From Flavobacterium sp. UBA7663 (GTDB lineage: Bacteria > Bacteroidota > Bacteroidia > Flavobacteriales > Flavobacteriaceae), in the NCBI RefSeq assembly GCF_002483315.1, contig NZ_DLHR01000020.1, positions 62,001 through 126,000 of the forward strand: 64,000 nucleotides of DNA, given 5' to 3'. The translations under genes were made by a program, and so were the position numbers. The notes under the pieces were generated by a model. The model did not search any database, was not told where the DNA came from, and saw only the letters and a program-made list of their open reading frames with translations. Shown one piece after another: positions 34,572 through 43,193 of this stretch; positions within the stretch are counted from its first letter, which is position 1; every line of letters starts with the position of its first letter.

Positions 34572-35096
34572 TTAAAATACTCTTTTCAATTCTTCTTTCA
34601 AATAGCTAATCGCAATATTACTTGGCGCTTCTGTTTCTGTAAGCTCAATCATAACCGCTTCTCTTAATTTGTCAGCATCTGCAACATCTTCTCGAAGTGC
34701 ATTTTTTCGAATCATTTGCACTGTACTGTTTTTAGCTTTTAGTATGATATCCCAAGTTTCAGATGTTAAATAAATTTGTTGGGTTAAATTGTGCTCAAAT
34801 TCAGTTTGAATGTGATGCGATAATAATGTAGCATAGTCGTCTTTGCTTTTTCCTGTAGGAGCAACACGCATTAATAATTGAGACGGATTGATTCGCTCTA
34901 ACAACAAAACCATTCGCTCATACGCTTGTAAACGAATAGGTAACGCTTGTTTTTGATTTTCTCTTAATAATTCAAATTTGCGTTTACTTTCTTCGCTGTT
35001 ATAAAATTTTTGCATCATTACAAAAGCGACACCACCAGTAATTAAAGCAGGTAAGGTATAAGCAGCAATTTCTAATAATTTATCTTCGATTGTCAT
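34572..35096 (-). CDS. Conserved small membrane-anchored protein (DUF7935-like)
   Basis: The 174-residue protein starts at MTIEDKLLEIAAYTLPALI, with one N-terminal transmembrane helix (AAYTLPALITGGVAFVMM) and a charged, helical cytoplasmic part (YERMVLLLERINPSQLLMRV, HHIQTEFEHNLTQQIYLTSETWDII). Homologues are common in flavobacteria and have no known function; the family name given is from memory. It is convergent with the M1 peptidase and divergent from the helicase gene. Confidence 0.7.
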   Translation of the reverse strand: MTIEDKLLEIAAYTLPALITGGVAFVMMQKFYNSEESKRKFELLRENQKQALPIRLQAYERMVLLLERINPSQLLMRVAPTGKSKDDYATLLSHHIQTEFEHNLTQQIYLTSETWDIILKAKNSTVQMIRKNALREDVADADKLREAVMIELTETEAPSNIAISYLKEELKRVF

Positions 35097-35199
35097 TTTT
35101 AGTTGATTTAATTTCATCGCAAATTAAGATTAAAAAATTTAATTTTCAAATTAGAATTTCAGTTGTTTGTGTTAATCTTAATAAGAGTTAATAACTTCT

Positions 35200-35231
35200 T
35201 TTGTATTAACCCTTTTCATGATGTATTTTTG
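35200..35231 (+). promoter_or_regulatory. Predicted promoter of the UvrD-type helicase gene
   Basis: TTTG at 35200-35203 and TATTTTTG at 35224-35231 match the Bacteroidota -33/-7 pair with a 20-base spacer, 27 bases before the ATG. This is the best promoter match seen in the window. Confidence 0.7.
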
Positions 35232-35258
35232 TAAATTAGTTAAAAGTTATAGTACACT

Positions 35259-37595
35259 ATGAAAGAAATGCAGCGATATATTAGCCAATTAAACGAAGCA
35301 CAGCAAGCACCTGTATTGCAGAAAGATGGTCCTATGATTGTTATTGCGGGCGCAGGTTCTGGTAAAACACGTGTGTTAACCGTTCGTATTGCTAATTTAA
35401 TGAGTCAAGGAGTAGATGCATTTAATATTTTAGCTTTAACTTTTACTAACAAAGCTGCACGTGAAATGAAAAAACGTATTGCTGATATTGTTGGGACTAA
35501 TGAAGCTAAAAACCTTTGGATGGGAACCTTTCACTCAGTTTTTGCTAAAATTTTAAGAAGTGAAGCCGATAAATTAGGCTATCCTTCTAATTTCACCATT
35601 TATGATTCTCAAGACTCATTGCGTTGTTTGGGTGGAATTATCAAAGAAATGCAATTGGATAAAGAAATTTACAAACCAAAGCAAATTTTAGGCAGAATTT
35701 CATCCTATAAAAACTCCTTAATCACCGTAAAAGCCTATTTCAATAATCCCGAATTACAAGAAGCCGATGCGATGAGTAAAAAACCGCGTATGGGTGAAAT
35801 TTATCAACAATATGTAGAGCGTTGTTTTAAATCGGGTGCGATGGATTTTGATGATTTGTTATTGAAAACCAATGAATTATTGAATCTTTTTCCAGATGTT
35901 TTAGCAAAATATCAAGATCGTTTTCGATACATTTTAGTAGATGAGTACCAAGATACAAATCACTCCCAGTATTTGATTGTCCGTGCGTTGTCAGATAGAT
36001 TTCAGAATATTTGTGTGGTAGGCGATGATGCACAAAGTATTTATGCCTTCCGTGGTGCGAATATCAACAATATTTTAAATTTCCAGAAAGATTACGAAAA
36101 CGTACAATTGTATCGTTTGGAACAAAATTATCGTTCGTCTAAAAACATTGTAGAAGCAGCGAATAACGTAATTGATAAGAATAAAACCAAGTTAGATAAA
36201 ATCGTTTGGACATCGAATGATGACGGACCAAAAATTAAAGTCCACCGTAGTTTAACCGATGGAGAAGAAGGGCGTTTTGTAGCCGCCACTATTTTCGAGC
36301 AGAAGATGCAAAATCAAATGTTAAACGGACAATTTGCTATTTTGTATCGTACGAATGCACAATCTCGAGCGATGGAAGATGCGTTGCGTAAACGCGATAT
36401 TCCGTACCGAATTTATGGTGGTTTATCGTTTTATCAACGTAAGGAAATTAAAGATGTTTTGGCCTATTTGCGTTTGGTGATTAATCCAAAAGATGAAGAA
36501 GCGTTAGTGCGTGTGATTAATTATCCTGCAAGAGGAATTGGTGATACTACGGTTGAGAAATTAACGGTTGCGGCCAATCATTACAAGCGTTCTATTTTTG
36601 AAGTAATGGAACATATTGATAAAATTGATTTGAAACTGAATTCGGGTACAAAAGCAAAGTTGAATGATTTTGTTACGATGATTAAAAGTTTTCAAGTCAT
36701 TAACGAAAATCAAGATGCTTTTTTCTTAACCGATCATGTTACAAAGAAAACGGGATTGGTTCAAGAACTTAAGAAAGATGGAACTCCAGAAGGAATTGCC
36801 AAAATTGAAAATATAGAAGAGTTACTAAACGGTATTAAAGATTTCACTGAAGGACAAATTGAAATCGACGGTGCAAGAGGTGCGCTAGCAGAATTTATGG
36901 AAGACGTAGCTTTAGCCACCGATTTAGATAAAGATACAGGAGATGATGATAGGGTAGCACTGATGACGATTCACTTGGCAAAAGGATTAGAATTTCCACA
37001 CGTGTTTATTGTAGGATTAGAAGAAGATTTGTTTCCAAGTGCTATGAGTTTGAATACCCGTAGCGAATTAGAAGAAGAACGTCGATTATTCTACGTAGCC
37101 TTAACAAGAGCCGAACATCAAGCGTATTTGACTTATGCACAATCGCGTTACCGTTGGGGAAAATTAGTAGATAGTGAACCTTCGCGTTTTATTGAAGAAA
37201 TTAACGATGAATATTTAGAATATTTGAATCCAGTGGATTCAGGTTATCGCTACAAACCAGTTATGGATATTGATGTTTTTGGCGATATTGATAAATCAAA
37301 ATTACGATTAGCAAAACCAACTGCGGGAACACCACCAAAATATTTAACGCGAGATGAACCTGTTTCTTCAGCCAATATTAGAAGATTAAAACCTGTTTCA
37401 AGCAATTCAGGAAGTTCAAACATAGTCGATGCGAATTTAGCTGTTGGAAATATCGTAATGCACGAACGTTTTGGAAAAGGTCAAATCGTAAACATTGAAG
37501 GAATTGGAGCCGATAAAAAAGCTGAAATTCGTTTTGATGTAGGCGGATTGAAAAAATTATTGTTGCGATTTGCGAAGTTGGAAGTGATTGGTTAA
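35259..37595 (+). CDS. ATP-dependent DNA helicase, UvrD/PcrA family
   Basis: The 778-residue superfamily 1A helicase shows Q motif LNEAQQAPV, Walker A IAGAGSGKTRVL, motif Ia ALTFTNKAAREM, motif II ILVDEYQDTNHSQYLI, motif III GDDAQSIYAFRGA, motif IV LEQNYRSS, motif V MTIHLAKGLEF and motif VI YVALTRAEHQ. The C-terminal Tudor-like tail (NIVMHERFGKGQIVNIEGIG) is typical of PcrA/UvrD and can bind RNA polymerase. It unwinds DNA 3' to 5' in repair and removal of obstacles on DNA. Start is the ATG after the predicted promoter; MQRY three codons later is possible. Confidence 0.95.
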   Translation: MKEMQRYISQLNEAQQAPVLQKDGPMIVIAGAGSGKTRVLTVRIANLMSQGVDAFNILALTFTNKAAREMKKRIADIVGTNEAKNLWMGTFHSVFAKILRSEADKLGYPSNFTIYDSQDSLRCLGGIIKEMQLDKEIYKPKQILGRISSYKNSLITVKAYFNNPELQEADAMSKKPRMGEIYQQYVERCFKSGAMDFDDLLLKTNELLNLFPDVLAKYQDRFRYILVDEYQDTNHSQYLIVRALSDRFQNICVVGDDAQSIYAFRGANINNILNFQKDYENVQLYRLEQNYRSSKNIVEAANNVIDKNKTKLDKIVWTSNDDGPKIKVHRSLTDGEEGRFVAATIFEQKMQNQMLNGQFAILYRTNAQSRAMEDALRKRDIPYRIYGGLSFYQRKEIKDVLAYLRLVINPKDEEALVRVINYPARGIGDTTVEKLTVAANHYKRSIFEVMEHIDKIDLKLNSGTKAKLNDFVTMIKSFQVINENQDAFFLTDHVTKKTGLVQELKKDGTPEGIAKIENIEELLNGIKDFTEGQIEIDGARGALAEFMEDVALATDLDKDTGDDDRVALMTIHLAKGLEFPHVFIVGLEEDLFPSAMSLNTRSELEEERRLFYVALTRAEHQAYLTYAQSRYRWGKLVDSEPSRFIEEINDEYLEYLNPVDSGYRYKPVMDIDVFGDIDKSKLRLAKPTAGTPPKYLTRDEPVSSANIRRLKPVSSNSGSSNIVDANLAVGNIVMHERFGKGQIVNIEGIGADKKAEIRFDVGGLKKLLLRFAKLEVIG

Positions 37596-37635
37596 CTGCT
37601 TTAAGCATTCAGCTTAAGGCATAAAGCATATAATT

Positions 37636-38256
37636 ATGTCAGAAATTATAAAAATATACGAAGACAAACCCAGTGAAGCCGCAATTAAAAAAGTAGTTGA
37701 GGTTTTAAAAAACGGAGGTTTAATTATTTATCCAACCGATACGGTTTATGGTTTAGGCTGCGATATTACCAATTCTCGTGCGTTAGAAAAATTGGCTAAA
37801 ATCAAAGGAATTAAGTTAGAAAAAGCGAATTTTTCCTTCGTTTGTTCTAGTTTGAGTAATCTTTCTGATTATGTGAAACAAATTGACACATCGACTTTTA
37901 AAATCTTAAAACGCGCATTGCCTGGACCTTACACCTTTATTTTACCAGGAAATAACGATTTACCAAAAGAATTCAGAAAGAAAAAAACAGTCGGAATTCG
38001 TGTTCCAGCTAATAATATTGCTTTGCAAATTGTAGAAATGCTTGGAAATCCTATCGTTTCCACATCCATTCATGATGAAGATGAGGTAATTGAATATTCA
38101 ACCGATCCAGAATTAATCTTCGAAAAATGGAATAACAAAGTCGATTTGGTTATCGATGGAGGTTACGGAGACAATGTAGCTTCAACCATTATAGATTTAA
38201 CAGGCTACGAGCCCGAAGTAATTCGTGAAGGAAAAGGAAGTTTGGATGTTTTATAG
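37636..38256 (+). CDS. L-threonylcarbamoyladenylate synthase (YrdC/Sua5 family)
   Basis: The 206-residue protein contains the YrdC-like fold: VEVLKNGGLIIYPTDTVYGLGCD, IKGIKLEKANFSFVCSSLSNLS, RALPGPYTFILPG, KKTVGIRVPAN and STSIHDEDE. It joins threonine, bicarbonate and ATP to make threonylcarbamoyl-AMP, the precursor of the t6A modification of ANN-decoding tRNAs. It is of TsaC length and lacks the Sua5 C-terminal domain. It follows the helicase gene by 40 bases, with a GCTTTAAGC/GCATAAAGC repeat phrase between, and may share its transcript. Confidence 0.92.
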   Translation: MSEIIKIYEDKPSEAAIKKVVEVLKNGGLIIYPTDTVYGLGCDITNSRALEKLAKIKGIKLEKANFSFVCSSLSNLSDYVKQIDTSTFKILKRALPGPYTFILPGNNDLPKEFRKKKTVGIRVPANNIALQIVEMLGNPIVSTSIHDEDEVIEYSTDPELIFEKWNNKVDLVIDGGYGDNVASTIIDLTGYEPEVIREGKGSLDVL

Positions 38257-38422
38257 TTAATAATTTGGTTTTATCACTATAAAATACTAAATTAGCTTTA
38301 CTATTCTCAATTTTAACCAATTATAGATGAGACATTCATAGTTTTAGTATAAATTTATTAAAACTATGTGTTTCTTAATTTAATATTTAATTGGTTATTA
38401 ATAAAAAAATTAAGGATACATT

Positions 38423-38447
38423 AAGCAGGTCTTTGACCTGCTTTTTT
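38423..38447. terminator. Terminator at the end of the curli operon
   Basis: AAGCAGGTC (38423-38431) and GACCTGCTT (38435-38443) form a perfect 9-bp stem with a 3-base loop and a T-run on the + side, while A-rich sequence lies to the left. The gap 38257-38422 is otherwise AT-rich with no gene seen. Confidence 0.7.
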
Positions 38448-39933
38448 ATTTCCAGTCGGGCATGATGGCAATATCAAATAATTGTAATCTTGTACCTGTT
38501 ATTCCAACGGAGTATTTAAAAATATTTCTAGCCGATATTCCATCATTTGATGTACTCACAAAAAGTAATTCAGCTTCATTTGGAGAATATCGAACTTCTA
38601 AATCGTTGAAGCCTGCTGGTTTTTGAACATTTACTTCTGTTGTTGTATCAGTTAAAAAATCATATTGAAATATTCTTGAATCTAATTGTCGGTAATCAAA
38701 ACTTTCAAAGCCAGTAATATCTCTTGTAAAAACTAATTTGTTATTAGTAACCGATAAATGTAAACCGCTAATCGCACCCATGGTTCCAGAGATTACATTT
38801 TCTACGATTATTCCGTTTGAATCAATTACGTAGATTTCTGTTTCATAACCATTCAAATTATTCATTTTTAGCGCAATAATTGAACTATCAACACTCCAAT
38901 CACATTCAGAAATGAATTTTCCGTTGGGTGTTTGAAATATCAATTCTAATCCACTTCCATCGGCATTGATTTTGTACAGTTTATCAAAATTGGAATAAAT
39001 TAATTGACTTCCGTTGCTTTTCCAACTGAAATTATAATAATCCAAATTAAATCCCGCAGCTGGAATTCCGGCTGTGACTTTAAAAACATCAGAACCATCA
39101 GGATTCATGGTATAAATATGAGCTTGTCCTCCAGTCGTTCTCAAAAAAGCAATTTTATTTGCAGGAATATTTTTTCGTGGTCTGAAACTATTGGTTGCAT
39201 CAGAAGTTATTTGTAGTTCATTTCCAGCATCGTCAGCAGTGAAAATTACATTGTTGTCAGCTATTTTTCGAGTAAAAAGATAACGTGCATTTGGAAATTC
39301 TAATGTTCTAAATGATTGTGTCAAGCTATTTACTTCGGGATTTATTCCATCAGAAACAGATACTTCCCAAAAGTATTTGGTACTATAATTTAAACTTGTT
39401 AAGTTATAAGATGCTGTTGTAATGTCTTCATAAATAATAATTTCGTTTGTAATATCATTTCTAAGGGTAATTTTATAAGTTAGTTCGTCATCTTCTGCGT
39501 CTGTTGATAGCCAAGTTAAATTAACGCTTAAACTTAAATCTTCGGCATTATCGAGTGGTGTTAAAAGTTCTGGAACAGTTGGAGATTGGTTAATTTCTTC
39601 AATAGGTTCTAGTTCAAAAACCAATTCGGTTTCTAATTCTATTAGTACAGTTCCCGCTTCAAATTTAGTAATATAACCATCTTTTCGGGCTTCAAAAGCA
39701 TAATCTCCTGTTGGTACGTTTTCTATTGTAAAATATCCGTCTTCATCAGTAAAAACAGCACTTGTATTAGGATTTGAAGAAACTCGAGCGTTTTCAATTG
39801 GCTCAAATGTAACGGCTTCTACTACACGACCAGTTACCGTTCCAAAACCTGTTTCGTCAATAGTTTCTTCGGAACAAGAATATGAAAGTGCAAGAATTAG
39901 TATAAAAAAACTGAATTTATATATTTTGTACAT
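38446..39933 (-). CDS. Curli-operon lipoprotein with carboxypeptidase-like, FN3-like and propeller domains
   Basis: The 495-residue protein has a lipoprotein signal ending in LALSYSC; the residues after the cysteine (SEETIDE) are an acidic lipoprotein export signal of the kind that sends Bacteroidota lipoproteins to the cell surface. Residues about 32-115 are a carboxypeptidase-regulatory-like domain (GRVVEAVTFEPIENARV, DEDGYFTIENVPTGDYAF). About 120-215 resemble an FN3 domain (KYFWEVSVSDG). The remainder has TolB/PD40-like repeats (AHIYTMNPDGSDVFKVT, LYKINADGSGLELIF, TEIYVIDSNG). It begins 2 bases after csgG, so it is very likely the last gene of the curli operon. E. coli has no equivalent. 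Fibre anchoring or assembly is my inference. Confidence 0.8.
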   Translation of the reverse strand: MYKIYKFSFFILILALSYSCSEETIDETGFGTVTGRVVEAVTFEPIENARVSSNPNTSAVFTDEDGYFTIENVPTGDYAFEARKDGYITKFEAGTVLIELETELVFELEPIEEINQSPTVPELLTPLDNAEDLSLSVNLTWLSTDAEDDELTYKITLRNDITNEIIIYEDITTASYNLTSLNYSTKYFWEVSVSDGINPEVNSLTQSFRTLEFPNARYLFTRKIADNNVIFTADDAGNELQITSDATNSFRPRKNIPANKIAFLRTTGGQAHIYTMNPDGSDVFKVTAGIPAAGFNLDYYNFSWKSNGSQLIYSNFDKLYKINADGSGLELIFQTPNGKFISECDWSVDSSIIALKMNNLNGYETEIYVIDSNGIIVENVISGTMGAISGLHLSVTNNKLVFTRDITGFESFDYRQLDSRIFQYDFLTDTTTEVNVQKPAGFNDLEVRYSPNEAELLFVSTSNDGISARNIFKYSVGITGTRLQLFDIAIMPDWK

Positions 39934-39935
39934 GA

Positions 39936-41366
39936 TTATTTTGTTGTGTTTGAAGTTGCTTCAATAGATAAATCTTTTACGTGTTTTTTAATGGCTTTTT
40001 CATCATATTTTTTTCGAGGAAAATAATAGTTTACACTGATGAAAAACCGCCAGTAATTGTCATCTCTAATTCCTGATGTAATGTTATCAATTTTATCAGA
40101 TTGTGTTAAATTGATTTCGCCAAGCATTCGGATTCCTAAATTATCGGTTGCTAAATATTCTACACCTACACCTGATTGTAGTTTAAAATAAGGTGATTCA
40201 TAACTTGATGTTGCTCCTAAACCTGTTCCAATGAAAAAAAATGGTGTCAATCTATCATATGGTAAAAAGAGAACTTCAGTATTCAAATCAAAAGAAGTGT
40301 GTGCATCATCAAATTTGTTTTTGTTTTTCATCCAAAATAAATTCACTGAAGTATTAATGCTGAACGTGGGCAAAATGAAATAACGCATTCCAGCACGCAA
40401 AGCAGGTTTTAAAACTGCACTTGGATAATCGCCTTGAATTAATGAACCACCCACGTCTAAGTTGACTCCAAATTTTGCTCTACGTTCTTTGAAATAGCGT
40501 TTGTAAAGTAGTGTTGATTCTGATTCTTCTTTTTCTTTGTTGTATTCGTTTATGACTTCAGTTAATGTTGAAATTGGCGCATTGGCAACCCAAATATTAT
40601 CTTGAATTCCTTCTACAATTAAACCTTCAACCGCTTTTTCAATTGCTTCTGTAACGGCTAATTGCAAAGGTTCATTTTTTGTAAAACCCGTTTCAACTTC
40701 CAATAATCTTTTAAATTTTACATAGCGAAATAAACTTGCGTCTAACGATTGTGATAAAATGGTTTTTGAAACATAAATTGTTTTTAGAATTTTTCCATTT
40801 TGGGTTGAAACCAATCGAAGATAAACCGTTACTCGATCTTGTCTATAACTTGTAGAACTTCCGGCACCAAAATAGCGTGCACCAAAACCACCAGTTATAA
40901 TATTAGAATCATACGAAACAATTCCGCCTTCTAATAAAACTCCGGCATAGAGTAGTGGAGTAAGTTGTTGGTCTTTTGTATTTGTATCTTTTAAATATTC
41001 TTGACGTGTAGATCTAATGATGTTTCTTTCTTGTAAAAGATTGGCTAAATTTTCTCGTTCAATTGGAATAAACCATTTTGAATCTTCAAGTGCTTTTATT
41101 AAAATAGATGTTGAGCCTTGTGTAACAGCTGTACTAAAATTACTTCCATTATCTGAAGGTTTGTATTGCCCCGTTTGGTCTCTAAATTTATACACACCTA
41201 CAACGATTTGTTCTTTTGGTGGTGGTAATGATTTTAATGATAGAGTAGCAGGTGTTCCTTCCCCATAAGAAGCTTTTTGAACGGTAAGCGGCTGATTAAA
41301 ATAGGCTCCGCAACTGCTTAATAGAATAAATAAACTGCAACCAACTATTTTTATGCTTGTTTTCAT
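39936..41366 (-). CDS. csgG: CsgG curli secretion channel with extra C-terminal beta-barrel-like domain
   Basis: The 476-residue lipoprotein (signal ending LLSSC, Cys19) has a CsgG domain at about 27-265 that closely follows E. coli CsgG: SLPPPKEQIVVGVYKFRDQTGQYKP, SNFSTAVTQGS, SKWFIPIERENLANLLQERNII, VEGGIVSYDSN-like, GGFGARYFGAGSST and LLEVETGFTKNEP. It should form the nonameric outer-membrane export pore for curlins. Asn76 and Phe77 of the constriction (Asn55/Phe56 in E. coli) are kept, but the position of Tyr51 is Ser/Asp with a one-residue insertion. About 200 residues follow that E. coli lacks; alternating strands (FGVNLDVGG, FSINTSVNLFW, WRFFISVNYYFPR) suggest an 8-stranded barrel. Gene lies between csgF and the lipoprotein. 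Confidence 0.9.
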   Translation of the reverse strand: MKTSIKIVGCSLFILLSSCGAYFNQPLTVQKASYGEGTPATLSLKSLPPPKEQIVVGVYKFRDQTGQYKPSDNGSNFSTAVTQGSTSILIKALEDSKWFIPIERENLANLLQERNIIRSTRQEYLKDTNTKDQQLTPLLYAGVLLEGGIVSYDSNIITGGFGARYFGAGSSTSYRQDRVTVYLRLVSTQNGKILKTIYVSKTILSQSLDASLFRYVKFKRLLEVETGFTKNEPLQLAVTEAIEKAVEGLIVEGIQDNIWVANAPISTLTEVINEYNKEKEESESTLLYKRYFKERRAKFGVNLDVGGSLIQGDYPSAVLKPALRAGMRYFILPTFSINTSVNLFWMKNKNKFDDAHTSFDLNTEVLFLPYDRLTPFFFIGTGLGATSSYESPYFKLQSGVGVEYLATDNLGIRMLGEINLTQSDKIDNITSGIRDDNYWRFFISVNYYFPRKKYDEKAIKKHVKDLSIEATSNTTK

Positions 41367-41442
41367 GTGTTTTGTTTTTAGTAAAAGAACACGTGTAAGC
41401 TAAATTTTGATAAACTTTAGGGCAGTTTATGTTTGAAGGAAT

Positions 41443-41880
41443 TTAATTTCTGGGAATAATAACTTGAGTTTCTTCACCTGTCAGAATGTCTAAAATATTG
41501 ACGACTAAGCCTAAGTTAGACTCATATAATTCAACTGATAAACTTCCAAAAGTATATACACCATTTTGAGTTCCAGAGCCAGTGCCATCTCCTGTTCCAG
41601 AAGTTCCAGTACCAAATTGATTATCAAAAAGTTCTCTTGATAAATAACTTAATAATTGTGAATTCAAGTTGTCTCTAAAGCGTTCTAAATCAGATTGTTG
41701 TTTGTAATCATCATCACCATCAGGGTCTTTTAATAAATTTTGTGACTCGGCTGAACTTAACATCCATTGATAATTGAATGTATCGCCACCAAATGCTGGG
41801 TTTTTTGGTTTATAAACTAAGTTTTGTGCTACTGAAAAACCGATAAAAAAACAAGCGAATAGTGTTATGTACGTTTTCAT
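41443..41880 (-). CDS. csgF: Curli assembly factor CsgF
   Basis: The 145-residue protein has a signal peptide (MKTYITLFACFFIGFSVAQ) and then LVYKPKNPAFGGDTFNYQWMLSSAESQN, matching the CsgF N-terminus that inserts in the CsgG pore (E. coli: NPNFGG...LLNSAQAQN). The centre has a Gly/Thr-rich stretch (FGTGTSGTGDGTG) and the end is a beta-rich tail (VELYESNLGLVVNILDILTG). CsgF caps CsgG and couples secretion to nucleation by CsgB. It is 10 bases downstream of csgE and 76 bases upstream of csgG. Confidence 0.88.
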   Translation of the reverse strand: MKTYITLFACFFIGFSVAQNLVYKPKNPAFGGDTFNYQWMLSSAESQNLLKDPDGDDDYKQQSDLERFRDNLNSQLLSYLSRELFDNQFGTGTSGTGDGTGSGTQNGVYTFGSLSVELYESNLGLVVNILDILTGEETQVIIPRN

Positions 41881-41890
41881 TTTTATTGTT

Positions 41891-42616
41891 TTAATATTGT
41901 TCGATTCTGTTTTTTAGTTTTTCTAAATCTTTGAAGTATTTCTTTGTAATTTGAATGGCTTCTTCGGCTTTTTGAGAAAGAAATTCTTCATTTGGATTTG
42001 CAATAAATTCTGAAATTAACTTGTTGTCTATTGTTATTTTTAGAATTGTTGTTCTTCCGATGTTGAGTTGTTCTTCAATTTGTACAATTTGATTTCCTTT
42101 TATAGCTTCAGAATTGTATTTTGAAAAATATATGTCGTAAAAATCTTTTCCTACTTTGGTTTTGGTATCGTCTGAAACAATGCCCGTAATTTCAAGTTCG
42201 GCTTCATTTTTATTTAAAGCTTCACTTTTTTTTTCCTCTACAATAATTCGGTCTTTTCCAACCATAACATCATTATCGTCATAAATTAAGAGTAGAATTA
42301 TAATTTCATCTTTAGTACTTTGATTGATTTTTGTTGTTGAAAGTATTTTTTTCTCATTAGGATTTAACGTAAACTCACCATTTTGAGAATTGTTTGATGT
42401 GTTTGCCGTTTGCTTATTTTTTTTGATGACCGACAAGGTGTATGATAAATTTTTCATGCCGTCATCAAGATTTTCAGCTGTTCCTGTAACCGAAACCATT
42501 TCTTCAAAATAACTCAATTCTATTTTAGCTTTTACTTCGGTATTCAAAATTTGAGCATGAAGTATTGCACTAAAAAATAGCGAGAAAATTAGAATATATA
42601 TTCGATTTCGTTTCAT
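41891..42616 (-). CDS. csgE: CsgE curli assembly factor with N-terminal CsgH/CsgC-like domain
   Basis: The 241-residue secreted protein is nearly twice the length of E. coli CsgE. Residues about 135-241 align with CsgE: ELEITGIVSDDTKTKVGKDFYDIYFSKYN, then ILKITIDNKLISEFI. Residues about 25-128 resemble the curli-inhibitor/chaperone domain of CsgH and CsgC: LSYTLSVIKKNKQTANTSNN, SQNGEFTLNPNEKKILSTTKIN. A fused design would bring an amyloid-suppressing domain to the CsgG pore with the CsgE cap. The first domain is a motif-level call. The start overlaps the csgB stop (ATGA). Confidence 0.82.
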   Translation of the reverse strand: MKRNRIYILIFSLFFSAILHAQILNTEVKAKIELSYFEEMVSVTGTAENLDDGMKNLSYTLSVIKKNKQTANTSNNSQNGEFTLNPNEKKILSTTKINQSTKDEIIILLLIYDDNDVMVGKDRIIVEEKKSEALNKNEAELEITGIVSDDTKTKVGKDFYDIYFSKYNSEAIKGNQIVQIEEQLNIGRTTILKITIDNKLISEFIANPNEEFLSQKAEEAIQITKKYFKDLEKLKNRIEQY

Positions 42617-43095
42617 CTGTTAATTACGATTACTGATGCGTTATTTCCGTTGATTTGAATTTTTAAATTTTCTGATATTGTGTTACTTCCAAAACTTGTA
42701 ATTCGGTTATTATCACCATTTTGAATGTAGTGATTGTCAATTGTATTGTAATTTCCTATCGACATTTCATGGATTGTATTTCCATTTCCATTTTGAATAA
42801 TAAATTCGTTTACTTCAGCTTCAACTCTGTAAATATCGGTCGAATTAAAATGTCCGTTTTGATATAGTTGAATGAGTGATTGATTGGCAATAATGGTATT
42901 TTGATTGAAATTTTGATTTCCTATTTGTGTAATTATAGTAATATTAGTGTGGGTTTGAGGAATAATTGATGTTAGTTTATAATCAATAAGATTTTGATTT
43001 ATTATCGCTATTTCTGTTTGTGTATTTTCTTGCGAAACAGCAGCAAAGCAGATTAGCAAAAATATAATGGCGATTATTTTTTTTAGATTTTTCAT
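42613..43095 (-). CDS. csgB: CsgB-like minor curlin (nucleator)
   Basis: The 160-residue secreted protein (signal MKNLKKIIAIIFLLICFAAVSQ) has irregular curlin repeats centred on Q-x-G-x-x-N or variants: QIGNQN, QNGHFN, QNGNGN, SIGNYN, QNGDNN and QINGNN. The repeats are spaced 11-24 residues and are rich in Asn, Gln and Ile, suiting a short amyloid beta-solenoid. By position, second after csgA, and by its lower repeat regularity it is the likely nucleator or minor subunit. It is not certain which curlin is the nucleator in Bacteroidota. It overlaps csgE by 4 bases. Confidence 0.8.
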   Translation of the reverse strand: MKNLKKIIAIIFLLICFAAVSQENTQTEIAIINQNLIDYKLTSIIPQTHTNITIITQIGNQNFNQNTIIANQSLIQLYQNGHFNSTDIYRVEAEVNEFIIQNGNGNTIHEMSIGNYNTIDNHYIQNGDNNRITSFGSNTISENLKIQINGNNASVIVINR

Positions 43096-43193
43096 ATGTT
43101 AAAACTTCATTTATCATACATAGGTAACATATAGTATCGCTTGCTTGTATTTGTTAACTCAAACTTTTGTTGTTAGCGATTTCATATAATAAA

